Below are positions 1-9,415 of a DNA stretch of 64,000 nucleotides, piece by piece. The position numbers were made by a program, and so were the translations under genes. Under the pieces are notes generated by a model. It searched no databases. It saw only the letters and a list, made by a program, of their open reading frames with translations, and was not told the DNA's origin. Source of the stretch: Mycoplasmopsis phocirhinis (lineage in GTDB: Bacteria > Bacillota_I > Bacilli_A > Mycoplasmatales > Metamycoplasmataceae); the NCBI RefSeq assembly GCF_004216495.1, contig NZ_CP034841.1, positions 310,001-374,000 of the forward strand. The letters are read 5' to 3'. How positions within the stretch are numbered: position 1 is the stretch's first letter; each line of letters begins with the position of its first letter.

Positions 1-722
1 CCAATTTTAGTTACTATATTTTTATTTTCAAAACCAATTAATTTTACATTTGATTCTTCTTCAACCACATTATCAATATTGTTTTTTTGTTCAGACAAAT
101 CGCTTGAACCATTTTGAAGATTTTCATTGGACTCGTTTGGTTCAAAATTTTCCTCTTTGGTGTTAACAAAAGTTAAATTAATTTCTAAATTTTCTTTAAC
201 ATTTATACTAATACGGTTATTTTTAATTAAATTTTTGCTTTCTTTACTATTAATCAATAATGAGTCAATGGTTAAATTTTGAGGATTCATAATTTCAAAT
301 TCAATATTTTGACCATATTTTAACGTTGATAAATCAATATCTTTATTCACTAATTTAAGATTATTTGTGTTTTTAACTTCAAAAATTAAATCAGAATATT
401 CTGCTTTAATTTGTTTAATATTACTTTGAACAAAACTATATGTATTATTAACTACTTCATTTGTTTTTTCAACACCATCAACTAATAATTTTGATAATTT
501 TTTACCAACTGGTGTAATTAAATTTAATTCAATTTCTTTCCCTTTATATGTGTTTAATAAACCGGTTTTACCGTTTTTATCAACTAAGCCTTCAATAAAT
601 AACTCAATTTTATTATCTTTGTAAGAATTTAAACCTAGACCTAAACCTAGGCCAATAGTAATTGAACTAACTACTCCAACACTTCCTGCAATAATTGCTA
701 TTTTTTTTCGTTTTGCTTTCAT
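1..722 (-). CDS. Membrane-anchored surface protein, 3' end outside window
   Basis: The reading frame is open from an ATG at 722 (GGAG ribosome site just upstream) to the window edge, so about 240 N-terminal residues are visible. Residues 1-7 are Lys/Arg-rich and residues 8-31 form one hydrophobic, Gly-rich segment (motif GLGLGLGL) with no lipobox Cys. It is therefore probably an uncleaved membrane anchor rather than a lipoprotein. The rest is hydrophilic, rich in Asn, Lys and Glu, with an acidic Asn/Ser/Glu stretch near residues 195-225 that may be a linker. It is transcribed divergently from map. I recognise no domain; an outward-facing role is inferred from the topology only. Confidence 0.7.
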   Translation of the reverse strand, partial: MKAKRKKIAIIAGSVGVVSSITIGLGLGLGLNSYKDNKIELFIEGLVDKNGKTGLLNTYKGKEIELNLITPVGKKLSKLLVDGVEKTNEVVNNTYSFVQSNIKQIKAEYSDLIFEVKNTNNLKLVNKDIDLSTLKYGQNIEFEIMNPQNLTIDSLLINSKESKNLIKNNRISINVKENLEINLTFVNTKEENFEPNESNENLQNGSSDLSEQKNNIDNVVEEESNVKLIGFENKNIVTKI

Positions 723-815
723 TTATGCTCCTAATCTATATTAAAAATAATATGTTATTTATTGATATTTACTAATAAAATTAAAATAAAATTTACTTCA
801 AATTTTGACAACTTT

Positions 816-824
816 TGCTAAAAT
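816..824 (+). promoter_or_regulatory. Extended -10 promoter of the map operon
   Basis: TGCTAAAAT at 816-824 is an extended -10 box. An alternative TATAAT lies at 824-829. A TTGACA at 805-810 is too close to either to be a good -35. This is the only evident promoter for the map-rplQ genes. Confidence 0.5.
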
Positions 825-869
825 ATAATTCGTTATATTAATATATAACATATAAATGACAGGAGCAAG

Positions 870-1619
870 ATGGTTCATATCAAAAATCAAAAGCAAATTG
901 AAGATATTACAAAATCTTGTCAAATCTTGGCTGAGGTAAAACAAGTTGTTTATGACCACATAAGACCAGGAGTTTCATTAAAAGAACTGGATACAATTGC
1001 TTTTAATGAAACTATAAAAAGAGGTGCTCAACCAGCATTTTTAGGTTTATACGGTTTTCCTGCAACCGCATGCATTTCTGTAAATGAAGAATTGATCCAC
1101 GGCATTCCAAGCGATTATGTATTAAAAAGCGGTGATATTGTTTCTTTTGATATGGGTTGCACTTATAACGGAATGAATAGCGATAGCGCTTTCACAAAAG
1201 GTGTAGGTGAAATCGCACCAATAAATAAAAAATTGATTAAAGTAGCCAAACAAGCCTTTGAAGCGGGTCTTGCAGCTATTAAACCCGGTGCTAGAGTGGG
1301 TGATATTAGTTTTGCAATTGGTCAAGTAATCAAGAAAAATAATTTTTATACCCCTTCGGAGTATTGCGGTCATGGAATTGGTTTTAATGTCCATGAAGAG
1401 CCTGATGTTTACAATGATGGTAAACCAGGACAAGGCCCATTATTAGTTGATGGCATGGTAATTTGTATTGAACCTATGGTTATGCAAAAAAATGCTCGTA
1501 TTAAAGTAAAAAAAGATAAATGAACTGTTGTTAGCGCTAGCGGTTTAACAAATGCCCATTACGAACATACGGTACTAATAAAAGATGGTAAGGGTGTAAT
1601 ATTAACGAAAGGAATTTAA
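870..1619 (+). CDS. map: Type I methionyl aminopeptidase
   Basis: Removes the N-terminal Met from nascent cytosolic proteins, a metal-dependent reaction. The protein is 249 residues, usual for the family. Metal-ligand motifs are visible: SFDMGCTYNG (Asp), SDSAFTKG (Asp), CGHGIGFNVHEEP (His) and CIEPMV (Glu), with a final Glu near the C-terminus past the in-frame TGA(Trp) at 1521-1523. The start ATG follows GGAGCAAG. The stop TAA directly abuts the infA ATG. In most bacteria map follows secY-adk; here it is the first gene of its operon and is preceded by a divergent surface-protein gene, so the ribosomal superoperon has been split at this point. Confidence 0.95.
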
Positions 1620-1835
1620 ATGGCAAAAGATGCTATTAAATTTAAAGCCATTGTTAAACAAGCTTTTTCAACTGATGAATATGAAGTTGAACTTGAAAAT
1701 GGTTTAGTAATTAAAGCTCACATATCAGGTAAAATGCGCGTAAATCATATTAGAATTTTACCTGGGGATTCAGTAGATGTAGAAATTAGTCCATATAATT
1801 TACAATTAGGACGTATTATCTATCGTCACAAATAA
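1620..1835 (+). CDS. infA: Translation initiation factor IF-1
   Basis: A 71-residue OB-fold protein that occupies the A site of the 30S subunit during initiation. Length and core motifs ([37 protein letters not shown]) match the family. The ATG follows the map stop codon with no gap, so translation is probably coupled. It lies in the conserved order map-infA-rpmJ-rpsM-rpsK-rpoA-rplQ. Confidence 0.95.
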   Translation: MAKDAIKFKAIVKQAFSTDEYEVELENGLVIKAHISGKMRVNHIRILPGDSVDVEISPYNLQLGRIIYRHK

Positions 1836-1844
1836 GGAGAAGAT

Positions 1845-1958
1845 ATGAAAGTAAGAGCTAGTGTAAAAAGAATGTGTAAAGATTGTCGTGTTATTAAACG
1901 TAGAGGAATCATTAGAATTATCTGTGTACAACCTAAACATAAACAAAGACAAGGATAG
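1845..1958 (+). CDS. rpmJ: Ribosomal protein L36 (bL36)
   Basis: This 37-residue basic protein of the large subunit begins [14 protein letters not shown]. It keeps the zinc-ribbon ligands Cys11, Cys14, Cys27 and His32, so it is the zinc-binding (C+) form. The start is preceded by AAGGAGA. It sits 9 bases after infA and 8 bases before rpsM, as in other Firmicutes and mollicutes. Confidence 0.95.
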   Translation: MKVRASVKRMCKDCRVIKRRGIIRIICVQPKHKQRQG

Positions 1959-1966
1959 GAAAATTT

Positions 1967-2332
1967 ATGGCTAGAATTTTAAATATTGAGATTCCAAACA
2001 ATAAACGTGTTGTTGTTTCATTAACATACATTTTTGGAATCGGTTTAACAAGATCAAAACAAATACTTGCAAAAGCAAATATCAATGAAAACATTAGAGT
2101 AAAAGATTTATCAGAAGAACAATTATCTGCAATTCGTGAAGTAGCAAGAGAATATCAAACCGAAGGTGATCTACACCGTGAGGTTTCATTAAACATTAAA
2201 CGTTTAATGGAAATTAAATGTTATCGTGGTATGAGACATCGTAAAGGTTTACCTGTTAGAGGTCAATCAACAAAAAGTAATGCTCGTACTCGTAAAGGTC
2301 CAAGAAAAACAGTTGCCGGGAAGAAAAAATAG
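1967..2332 (+). CDS. rpsM: Ribosomal protein S13 (uS13)
   Basis: A 121-residue head protein of the small subunit. It begins [15 protein letters not shown] and carries the family motifs [30 protein letters not shown] and a C-terminal basic tail ([14 protein letters not shown]) that contacts 16S and tRNA. The preceding AGGAAAAT serves as ribosome site. Full length, no anomalies. Confidence 0.97.
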   Translation: MARILNIEIPNNKRVVVSLTYIFGIGLTRSKQILAKANINENIRVKDLSEEQLSAIREVAREYQTEGDLHREVSLNIKRLMEIKCYRGMRHRKGLPVRGQSTKSNARTRKGPRKTVAGKKK

Positions 2333-2341
2333 GAGTTTATA

Positions 2342-2746
2342 ATGGCTATAGCAAAAAAACAAACTAAAAAAACTAAGAAAAAATTAGTTGTTAGTGGTGT
2401 TGCTCACATTCACTCAACTAACCAAAACACAATTGTTACTTTTACTGACGAACAAGGTAATGTTGTTGCTTGATCATCATCAGGAGCAATCGGTTATAAA
2501 GGTTCGAAGAAAAAAACCCCTTATGCAGCTGGTTTAGCAGCACAAGCAGCTACTGAATTAGCAAAAGAGCGTGGCATGAAAACTGTTAGAGTTGAATTAA
2601 AAGGTTTAGGAGCAGGTAAAGATGCTGCTCGTAAACAAATCGAAGTATCAGGAATTACCGTTACAGAAATTAAGGATGTTACCCCAGTACCTCACAATGG
2701 TACAAGACCTCCAAAACGTATTCTTAAACGCGAAAAAATGAGATAG
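2342..2746 (+). CDS. rpsK: Ribosomal protein S11 (uS11)
   Basis: A 134-residue platform protein of the small subunit that binds 16S rRNA near the E site. The start at 2342 follows TAGGAGTTT. Conserved stretches are [26 protein letters not shown] (its Trp is a TGA codon at 2473-2475, direct evidence for code 4), AGLAAQAA and the C-terminal HNGTRPPK. The gene lies between rpsM and rpoA. Confidence 0.96.
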
Positions 2747-2771
2747 AAACAAATAAAAAGAAGGAGGAAAT

Positions 2772-3791
2772 ATGGAAAAAATGGCAAAACTTGACTACAT
2801 TCAAGTGGAAAATTTAAATTCTAACGCCAAAGAAGCTAATACAACAACATTTGCACTACAACCTCTTGAGAGAGGTTTTGGACAAACAGTTGGTGTTGCT
2901 TTAAGAAGAGTGTTATTATCAAACATTACTTCTTTAGCATTATGTGCTGTTAAAATCGAAGGCGTTGAACACGAATTTGAAGTTATAAACGGTGTAGTCG
3001 AGGATGTTACTACATTATTAATGAATTTACGTAAAGTTAAATTCCAATATAAACCTGAGTTAGTTAATGATAATGAAATTATCAAGGTAGTTTTAAAAGC
3101 TGACCAACCCGGAGTTGTTACTTCAAGAAGTCTTGAAGTTGTCAATTCAAATATTGAAATTACAAGCAAATCGGTTCATTTAGCAACTCTTAGTGCTAAA
3201 GGTAGTTTGCACTTAGAAATGTTTTTACGTGCTGGTCGCGGCTATTTACCAAACGATAAAAACAAAAAATTTATTTCAACATCTAACTTTTTAAGTCAAA
3301 TCCAATCTAATATTAAAAAAGGTATTTTAATAGCAACCGATTCAAATTTCAGTCCAATTCAAAATGTTAATTACAAAGTGAGTGAATTAAATTCTGCATC
3401 AAACGAAATTGAAGAAAAATTAGAATTTAACATCACCACCGATGGAACTGTAGGGGCTAAAGAAGCAATTAAACAAGCATGTGAAATTTTAGTTGCTCAT
3501 TTTAAATTAGTCGGCAATGTTGACGACATGGTTGTAGATTCAATTTTCAAGAAAGAAGAAGTTGAAAAAGAAGTTGAAAAAGAAGAAAATGATTTAGATA
3601 TTACTCAATTAAATCTTTCTGTTCGTTCGTTAAATGCTTTACGAAGAATTGGCAAAACATCATTGTCTCAAATTGCGGCTATGACTTATGAAGAATTAGA
3701 AAACACAAAAAACTTAGGTAAAAAATCTCTAGACGAAATTGTTTCTAAATTAAAAGAATTCGATTATGAATTAACTAAAGGAGAAGAATAA
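2772..3791 (+). CDS. rpoA: RNA polymerase alpha subunit
   Basis: The 339-residue alpha subunit nucleates RNA polymerase assembly as a dimer. The N-terminal domain shows LERGFGQTVGVALRRVLL and RAGRGYLP. A charged Glu/Lys linker (about residues 257-275) leads to the C-terminal domain with SVRSLNALRRIG and NLGKKSLDEI, the helix-hairpin-helix used for UP-element and activator contacts. A strong AAGGAGG precedes the ATG at 2772; an internal ATG four codons on is less well placed. The stop TAA overlaps the rplQ ATG by one base. Confidence 0.96.
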   Translation: MEKMAKLDYIQVENLNSNAKEANTTTFALQPLERGFGQTVGVALRRVLLSNITSLALCAVKIEGVEHEFEVINGVVEDVTTLLMNLRKVKFQYKPELVNDNEIIKVVLKADQPGVVTSRSLEVVNSNIEITSKSVHLATLSAKGSLHLEMFLRAGRGYLPNDKNKKFISTSNFLSQIQSNIKKGILIATDSNFSPIQNVNYKVSELNSASNEIEEKLEFNITTDGTVGAKEAIKQACEILVAHFKLVGNVDDMVVDSIFKKEEVEKEVEKEENDLDITQLNLSVRSLNALRRIGKTSLSQIAAMTYEELENTKNLGKKSLDEIVSKLKEFDYELTKGEE

Positions 3792-4153
3792 TGGCTAATC
3801 CAAAACAAATTTACAGTCGTGATACTAAATGAAGAAAAGGAGTGATGCGTACTTTAGTTAGCGAATTATTCGCTCATGGCCGTATTACCACAACTCTAAC
3901 TCGTGCCAAAGAATTACGTCGTCACGCAGAAAAACTTATTACAAAAGCAAAAAACCCAACTCTGGCAAATCGTCGTGCAGCTGCTGCATTTTTACGCCCA
4001 ACTCTTGTACAAGGTTCAAATAATGTTTTAAAACACTTATTCGCAACAATCGCACCAAAATATACTCAAAGAAATGGTGGTTACACACGTATTTACAAAC
4101 TTGTTTCACGTCAAGGTGATTCAGCACCTATGGCTATTATTGAATTAGTTTAA
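3791..4153 (+). CDS. rplQ: Ribosomal protein L17 (bL17)
   Basis: A 120-residue large-subunit protein near the exit tunnel. The start overlaps the rpoA stop in TAATG, so translation is coupled. The N-terminus MANPKQIYSRDTKWRKGVMR contains an in-frame TGA(Trp) at 3830-3832. Downstream motifs are LFAHGRITTTLTRAKELRR and the C-terminal RQGDSAPMAIIEL. It is the last gene of the operon and is followed by a hairpin terminator. Confidence 0.96.
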
Positions 4154-4177
4154 TTCACATATCAAACTTTAATTACT

Positions 4178-4212
4178 AATGAAAATAGTCGCTTGACTAT
4201 TTTTTCATTTAA
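4178..4212 (+). terminator. Terminator of the ribosomal operon
   Basis: Inverted repeat AATGAAAATAGTC-gctt-GACTATTTTTTCATT with a short bulge and a U-rich 3' arm, 24 bases after the rplQ stop. Confidence 0.75.
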
Positions 4213-4234
4213 ATTTTAAGAAAAATAAATAATA

Positions 4235-4240
4235 TATACT
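4235..4240 (+). promoter_or_regulatory. -10 box close to the start codon
   Basis: TATACT lies nine bases before the ATG at 4250, and no Shine-Dalgarno sequence is present, so the transcript would have almost no leader. Confidence 0.45.
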
Positions 4241-4249
4241 TTATATACT

Positions 4250-6637
4250 ATGTCAAAAAATAAAAAAATATTAACAATTGAAAATTTATTCCAGCCAGCG
4301 AAAAATAAAAATTATGTGTTTATTCCACAATTAAATTTATTTAAAAATACGGCAAATGCTTTTTTAATTATTGATGAAAATACCGAATTGTTTAAAAAAC
4401 AATTTAAAACAATAATCAACAAAAAAAATAATATTAAAATATTGTATGAATATAACGAATATAAAGATGTCGTGTGTCATAGCGATACTAAAACAATAGA
4501 TAAAAAAATATCCTTTTATAATCTTGAAACACCACAAAGTAGCGAAAACAACATTTCAATTGTAAGAGAATATCAACGTATCAAGCGAAATTATCAATAT
4601 AACATACAAACAATACAATGATTATTCAAAATTTTAAATACATATCAATACCAATTAAAAACAGAAATACTAAGTGTTTTTGAAACAAAAATAAACTCAT
4701 TACATACCTTAATTTCTGATTTAAAAAGAGATTCTCAAATAATGAGTAATAAATTTTGACAAATTTTTACACAAAATAGTACAGTTGAATTAAATAATCA
4801 AATTTTAACTTATATCGAAAACCAAAAATATTACAATGAACTTATCATGGGTGAGTTTTTAGACCTATTTAGAACTATTTATAATATAAGTCTTAATATT
4901 TCTTCACGATATTGAAAAAGTCCTGAATTTAACACAAAAATAGATCTTGAAAAAAAACAAAAAAGATTACAGATTTTGCTAAAAATGCAAAAAACTAACA
5001 AAGAAACAATCAAAAGAGAATTATATTTACGCGATATTAAATCATTGCTAAAACATTTAATTCAACTCAAAACATTCAAACGTATTAATTGTAAAAAAAC
5101 AATGACATCTTTAATAAGTTGATTTAAAAAATCAGTCATAATTGACCAAGAAAAATATAATTATTTTATTAATAGTCCAGCACAAACTCGCTACATCGTA
5201 AAACAGATTTTGTTAAAAAAATATATTGCAAAATTAGTACATAAAAAATTACTAAGCTTAAGATATTTAGAGCATAAAGATATTGATGAACTGAAAAATA
5301 ACCTTATTTCACGTTTAAATTTATTTATTTCAAACAATTTATCAAATAAAAATATTGAACAAAATTTTAATTCGACAAAAATCAAAAAAATAATTTCAAA
5401 TGAATTTTGGTTTGACTTTACTCCATATATTGAAATTAGCAGATTCAATCAAGAATTGTTTAATAACCAAATTAAAAATTTGCGCAACAAGTATAGGAAA
5501 ATAAGTCAAAAAAAATTAAATGTGTTTGGAATTGAAAATTATAAAGAACAAATCAAAAACGCAAAAAATAACTTAGAATTATTAAATGAAGAATTTGAAT
5601 GAAAAAAATCCCTTTTGCAAAGTGAATTTAAGCAATTTAACTCAAAACATAAATTAATAAATAATAAAATTAAATTTATTAAATTTTATTACAAAACTAT
5701 TAATGATTATAATGACAAAATTGCACAAAAAATTAATAATTTAAATATTAATCCAAATTTTCAAAATGATTATAAGCAAATGTTTCAACAAATTGAAAAT
5801 TCATTCAATACACTTAAATCAGTCGCCTTTTTATTTGAATATTTAGAATTATTGCGTGAATTTATTTTTACAAAATTTACTTTAAGCAAAACAAATTTAA
5901 TTAAAATTGACCTATTCACTAAATTAATTCAAATTTTAAACTCAGCAGCTTTTAGTAATAATTCTTTAACAAAAACATTCAATAATATATCACTAATATC
6001 ACGTCTTAAAATGAGCTTTTTAGCAGAATTGAAGGAAGAAACACAAATTGTTTTTATAAGTGATGATGAAAATATAAAAGATCAAAATTTAAAAAGTGAA
6101 TTTTTAAGGATTGTAGGCGAAATTGCTAAAAAAAATAATTTAACTTATACTTTTATAACTAATGATCGTAGCATTGTTGAATTTCAAAATTTTGACAATA
6201 TTTACGTGTTTTTTGACAACAAATTAATTGAATTTGGTAATAAAGAAAAAATTTTTAACAACCCTTTACATCCAGTGTTTCATTCATGATTGCACAACAC
6301 AAAAGGCGTAGAATTTAATTCTCATAATTATATTTTTAACGAATGTTTTAAATATGACCAACAACATTATTTAATTGCATCAAACAGTGAAATAAAAAGT
6401 TTAAATATTGACAGTATATACACTAATTTAAATAATATCGACCATGATACAAACGAAAATTTAATCAATGAACTTGAAACATATTCAAATACTAAAGAAA
6501 CAATGATTGTGGACTTAAATTTGATCGATCAAATTCAATCATCACAAACGATGACATGGGAATATAATATGAGTAAAATCAATGATGATGAAGCAATAAA
6601 TACTGCTTTAATCGATCAAAATTCAGATGCGTATTAA
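4250..6637 (+). CDS. Degenerate OppF-like ABC ATPase paralogue, no Walker A
   Basis: A 795-residue protein with several TGA(Trp) codons. Its C-terminal third (about residues 600-690) looks like the second half of an oligopeptide ABC ATPase: a Walker-B-like strand ending FISDD, an H-loop-like FITND, the strand FDNIYVFFDNKLIEFG, and NPLHPVFHSWL, which matches the oligo-HPY tail (NPLHPYT) of OppD/OppF. Mycoplasma OppF proteins have a similar length because of a long insertion between Walker A and Walker B; here the middle is a Lys/Asn/Gln-rich helical region. At the expected Walker A position (about residues 45-58) the sequence is IIDENTELFKK, with no GxxxxGKS/T. An LSGGQ signature was not found. 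It should not hydrolyse ATP by itself. The frame is intact, arguing for a retained role. Assignment is by motif reading only. Confidence 0.5.
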
Positions 6638-6791
6638 AACCTAAACAATTTTATACAAATCTTTATCAAATCAACAAAAATTAGCCCACTTTCAATAAAT
6701 TTATGAATACTTAAAGAATATAAATTGCTACAATGCTGCTGAACAAAATAAAAACATTTTGTTTTTAATTTGAATAAATGAAAAATATATT

Positions 6792-6820
6792 AAATAGCCA
6801 ATAATTATATGGCTATTTTT
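6792..6820 (+). terminator. Rho-independent terminator
   Basis: Stem AAATAGCCA / TGGCTATTT around a nine-base AT loop, followed by T residues. It lies well downstream of the OppF-like gene and before valS. Confidence 0.7.
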
Positions 6821-6865
6821 AAATCTCGACAGTTACGCAGCAACCAATGCTAAATAATAATTTGG

Positions 6866-6871
6866 TATAAT
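6866..6871 (+). promoter_or_regulatory. Extended -10 promoter of valS
   Basis: TTTGGTATAAT: TATAAT at 6866-6871 preceded by TGG. The same TGGTA start occurs before the OppB operon (17629) and RNase J (63948, minus strand). Confidence 0.55.
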
Positions 6872-6910
6872 ATATTAAATATATAAATTTAAAGTTATAT
6901 GAGGTCAAAA

Positions 6911-9415
6911 ATGCAATTAGATAAATTATACCAACCCAACAAATTTGAATCAAAAATTTCAAAAAAATGAAAATTAAAAAAATTTTTTAGCGAACATGAC
7001 CAAACAAAAAAACCATTTACAATTCTTTTACCACCACCAAATATTACTGGTAAATTACATCTAGGCCACGCCTTAAATACATCTATTCAAGATGCGATTA
7101 TTCGCTATAAAAAATTAAAGGGTTTTGATGTATTTTATATAGCCGGGATGGATCACGCTGGTATTGCAACTCAAAGTAAAGTTGAAAGTAATATTTATAA
7201 TTTAACCGGTAAAACAAAACACGATTTTGGCCGAGAAGAATTTATTAAAAAAATATGAGAGTGAAAAGATGAATACTCTGCTTCAATTAGACAACAATGA
7301 GAGGTTTTAGGTTTAGGTTTAGATTATGAACGAGAACGTTTTACGTTAGACGAAGAATCAAATCAAGCCGTAAATCGAGCTTTTATTGAATTTTATAAAC
7401 GAGGTTTAATTTATCGGGGTACAAAAGCAATCAATTGAGATCCCAAATTAAAAACTGCAATTTCAAATATTGAAGTTATAGCTAAACCAACAGAACAAAA
7501 TATGTTGTATATTAAATATCAAATTGCAAATTCAAATGAATATTTAACTATCGCAACTGTTCGTCCAGAGACAATGCTCTCTGATGTGGCAGTTATATAT
7601 AATCCTAATGATTCGCGTTATAATTCAATGCAAAATATAAGCCTTATCCATCCTTTAACTAAACAAAATATTCCTTTTATCCCAGACGAATACACCGAAA
7701 TAGATTTTGGAAGCGGTTTAATGAAATTATCTGCCCACGCAGAAGTGGATATTGACCTTATCAAAAAACATAATTTAAAAATAAACGAAACTATTGACCA
7801 AAATGGCTTTATTAATGCTCCTAATTCTCAATTCCACAAAATGGAACGTTTTCAAGCCCGCAAAGCCATTGAAAAATATTTAATTGAGAATAATCTAATC
7901 GTAAAAATCGAAAAAACAATTTCAAATGTTGGCTATTCAGAAAGAAGCGGTGAACCAGTTGAAATTTTAGTGATGCCGCAGTGATTTGTTAAAATGGAAC
8001 AATTAAATCATACGATTCTTGACCATTTAAACACAACACAGGCAATTAAATTTTTCCCTAAACGATTTAAGCAAACACTTAAAAAATGAATGCAAAACGC
8101 ACATGATTGAACAATATCGCGTCAATTATGATGAGGTCATCGTATTCCTGCTTGATATAAAGATAACCAGATTAAAGTTCAAGTCAATTCACCAGGCGAA
8201 CAATGAATACAAGATAATGATGTACTAGACACGTGGTTTTCATCTGGACTAGCTCCGTTTTCATTCTTAGGATGGCCATCAGAAAATTCAAATCAAGTAT
8301 TAAATCGATACTTTCCAACTTCATTACTTGTAACTGGTTATGACATCATCTTCTTTTGAGTCGCTAGAATGTATTTTTTCTCACTTAGTTTTCAAAACAA
8401 TAAACCATTTTCACAATTATTGCTTACTGGTTTAGTAAGAGATGAACAAGGAAGAAAATTCTCAAAATCATTGGGCAATGGTATTGACCCAATTGAAGTC
8501 ATAAATCAATACGGAGCTGATGCTTTAAGATGGTTTTTAACTACTAATACAACACCAGGTTTAGACATAAGATATTCAGAAGATAAAATGCGTTCAGCGT
8601 GAGGATTATGTAATAAAATTTGAAATATTGCTCGTTACATTCAAAATTTACCCGATGACACAACTAAATCCAATACTGCTGCTGACAATTGAATTCACAA
8701 TCGTATGGTTAAAATGAATAAAAAAATTGATAACGCATTCAAAAACTATGATTTAACGGTTGTGGGTTATGAATTAAATAAGTTTATTTATAACGATTTT
8801 TCTTCGTGATATGTAGAATTACTAAAAATAATGCCAAACAAAAATGCTGCTTTAAACAATTTCAAGAAATTGCTAATAATTCTACATCCATTATTACCTT
8901 TTATTAGTGATTATTTATATAAAACGCTTTTTGATGAAGAAATCTTAAATTCTAGACCTCTTAGATTAAGGATGATTAAGCAGCAAAATATTATTGATGT
9001 CGAAAATATAATTAAAATCGTTAGTATTTTAAGAAAATATCGTGAAGATAATCAAATTAGCAAAAAAAACGTCCTTTTTTATGATGTTAATATTACTAAA
9101 AATCAATTTAATATTGACGCAATTGCTAAACTGGCAAACGCACAAATTAAAATTAATAATGACACAGTTTATGTTGATGGAGATATCGTAGTTAATATTG
9201 AGCAAAGTATTGAACAAAAAAACGAATATATTAACTCAATCAAAAGCAAAATCGGTGAACTTGAAAACGAAATTGAACGTGCTCAAAAAATGTTAAATAA
9301 TCCAAATTTTATTGCTAAAGCACCAAGCAATAAAATTGAACTAGAACAACAAAAATTACAAAAATATACAAAAGAATTAGAACAATATAAGGAGGAATTG
9401 AAATGAAAATCTTAG
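6911..9415 (+). CDS. valS: Valyl-tRNA synthetase
   Basis: Class I synthetase, 834 residues, charging tRNA-Val. HLGH (residues 50-53) and KFSKS (516-520) are the HIGH and KMSKS signatures; [13 protein letters not shown] and GYDIIFFWVARM are typical of the Val/Ile group. The C-terminal coiled-coil arm (about 765-830) is present. The CP1 editing domain is altered: TTRPET is TVRPET (216-221) and the motif usually reading TPAHD is SAHAE (274-278), so the catalytic Asp is Ala277. The codon after EELK is TGA, read as Trp, so the gene ends WKS at TAG 9413-9415 and overlaps folD by 13 bases. Translational coupling with folD is likely. Confidence 0.95.

Larger units (their letters stand above)
6638..6910. 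other. Intergenic region with terminator and valS promoter
   Basis: These 273 bases hold the terminator at 6792-6820 and the valS promoter at 6866-6871. I looked for a T-box (AGGGTGG, specifier hairpin) before valS and saw none. Confidence 0.6.

Noticed and set aside
6638-6910. T-box riboswitch before valS
   Set aside because: Only a terminator of the preceding gene and a promoter are seen; no T-box core or specifier stem.
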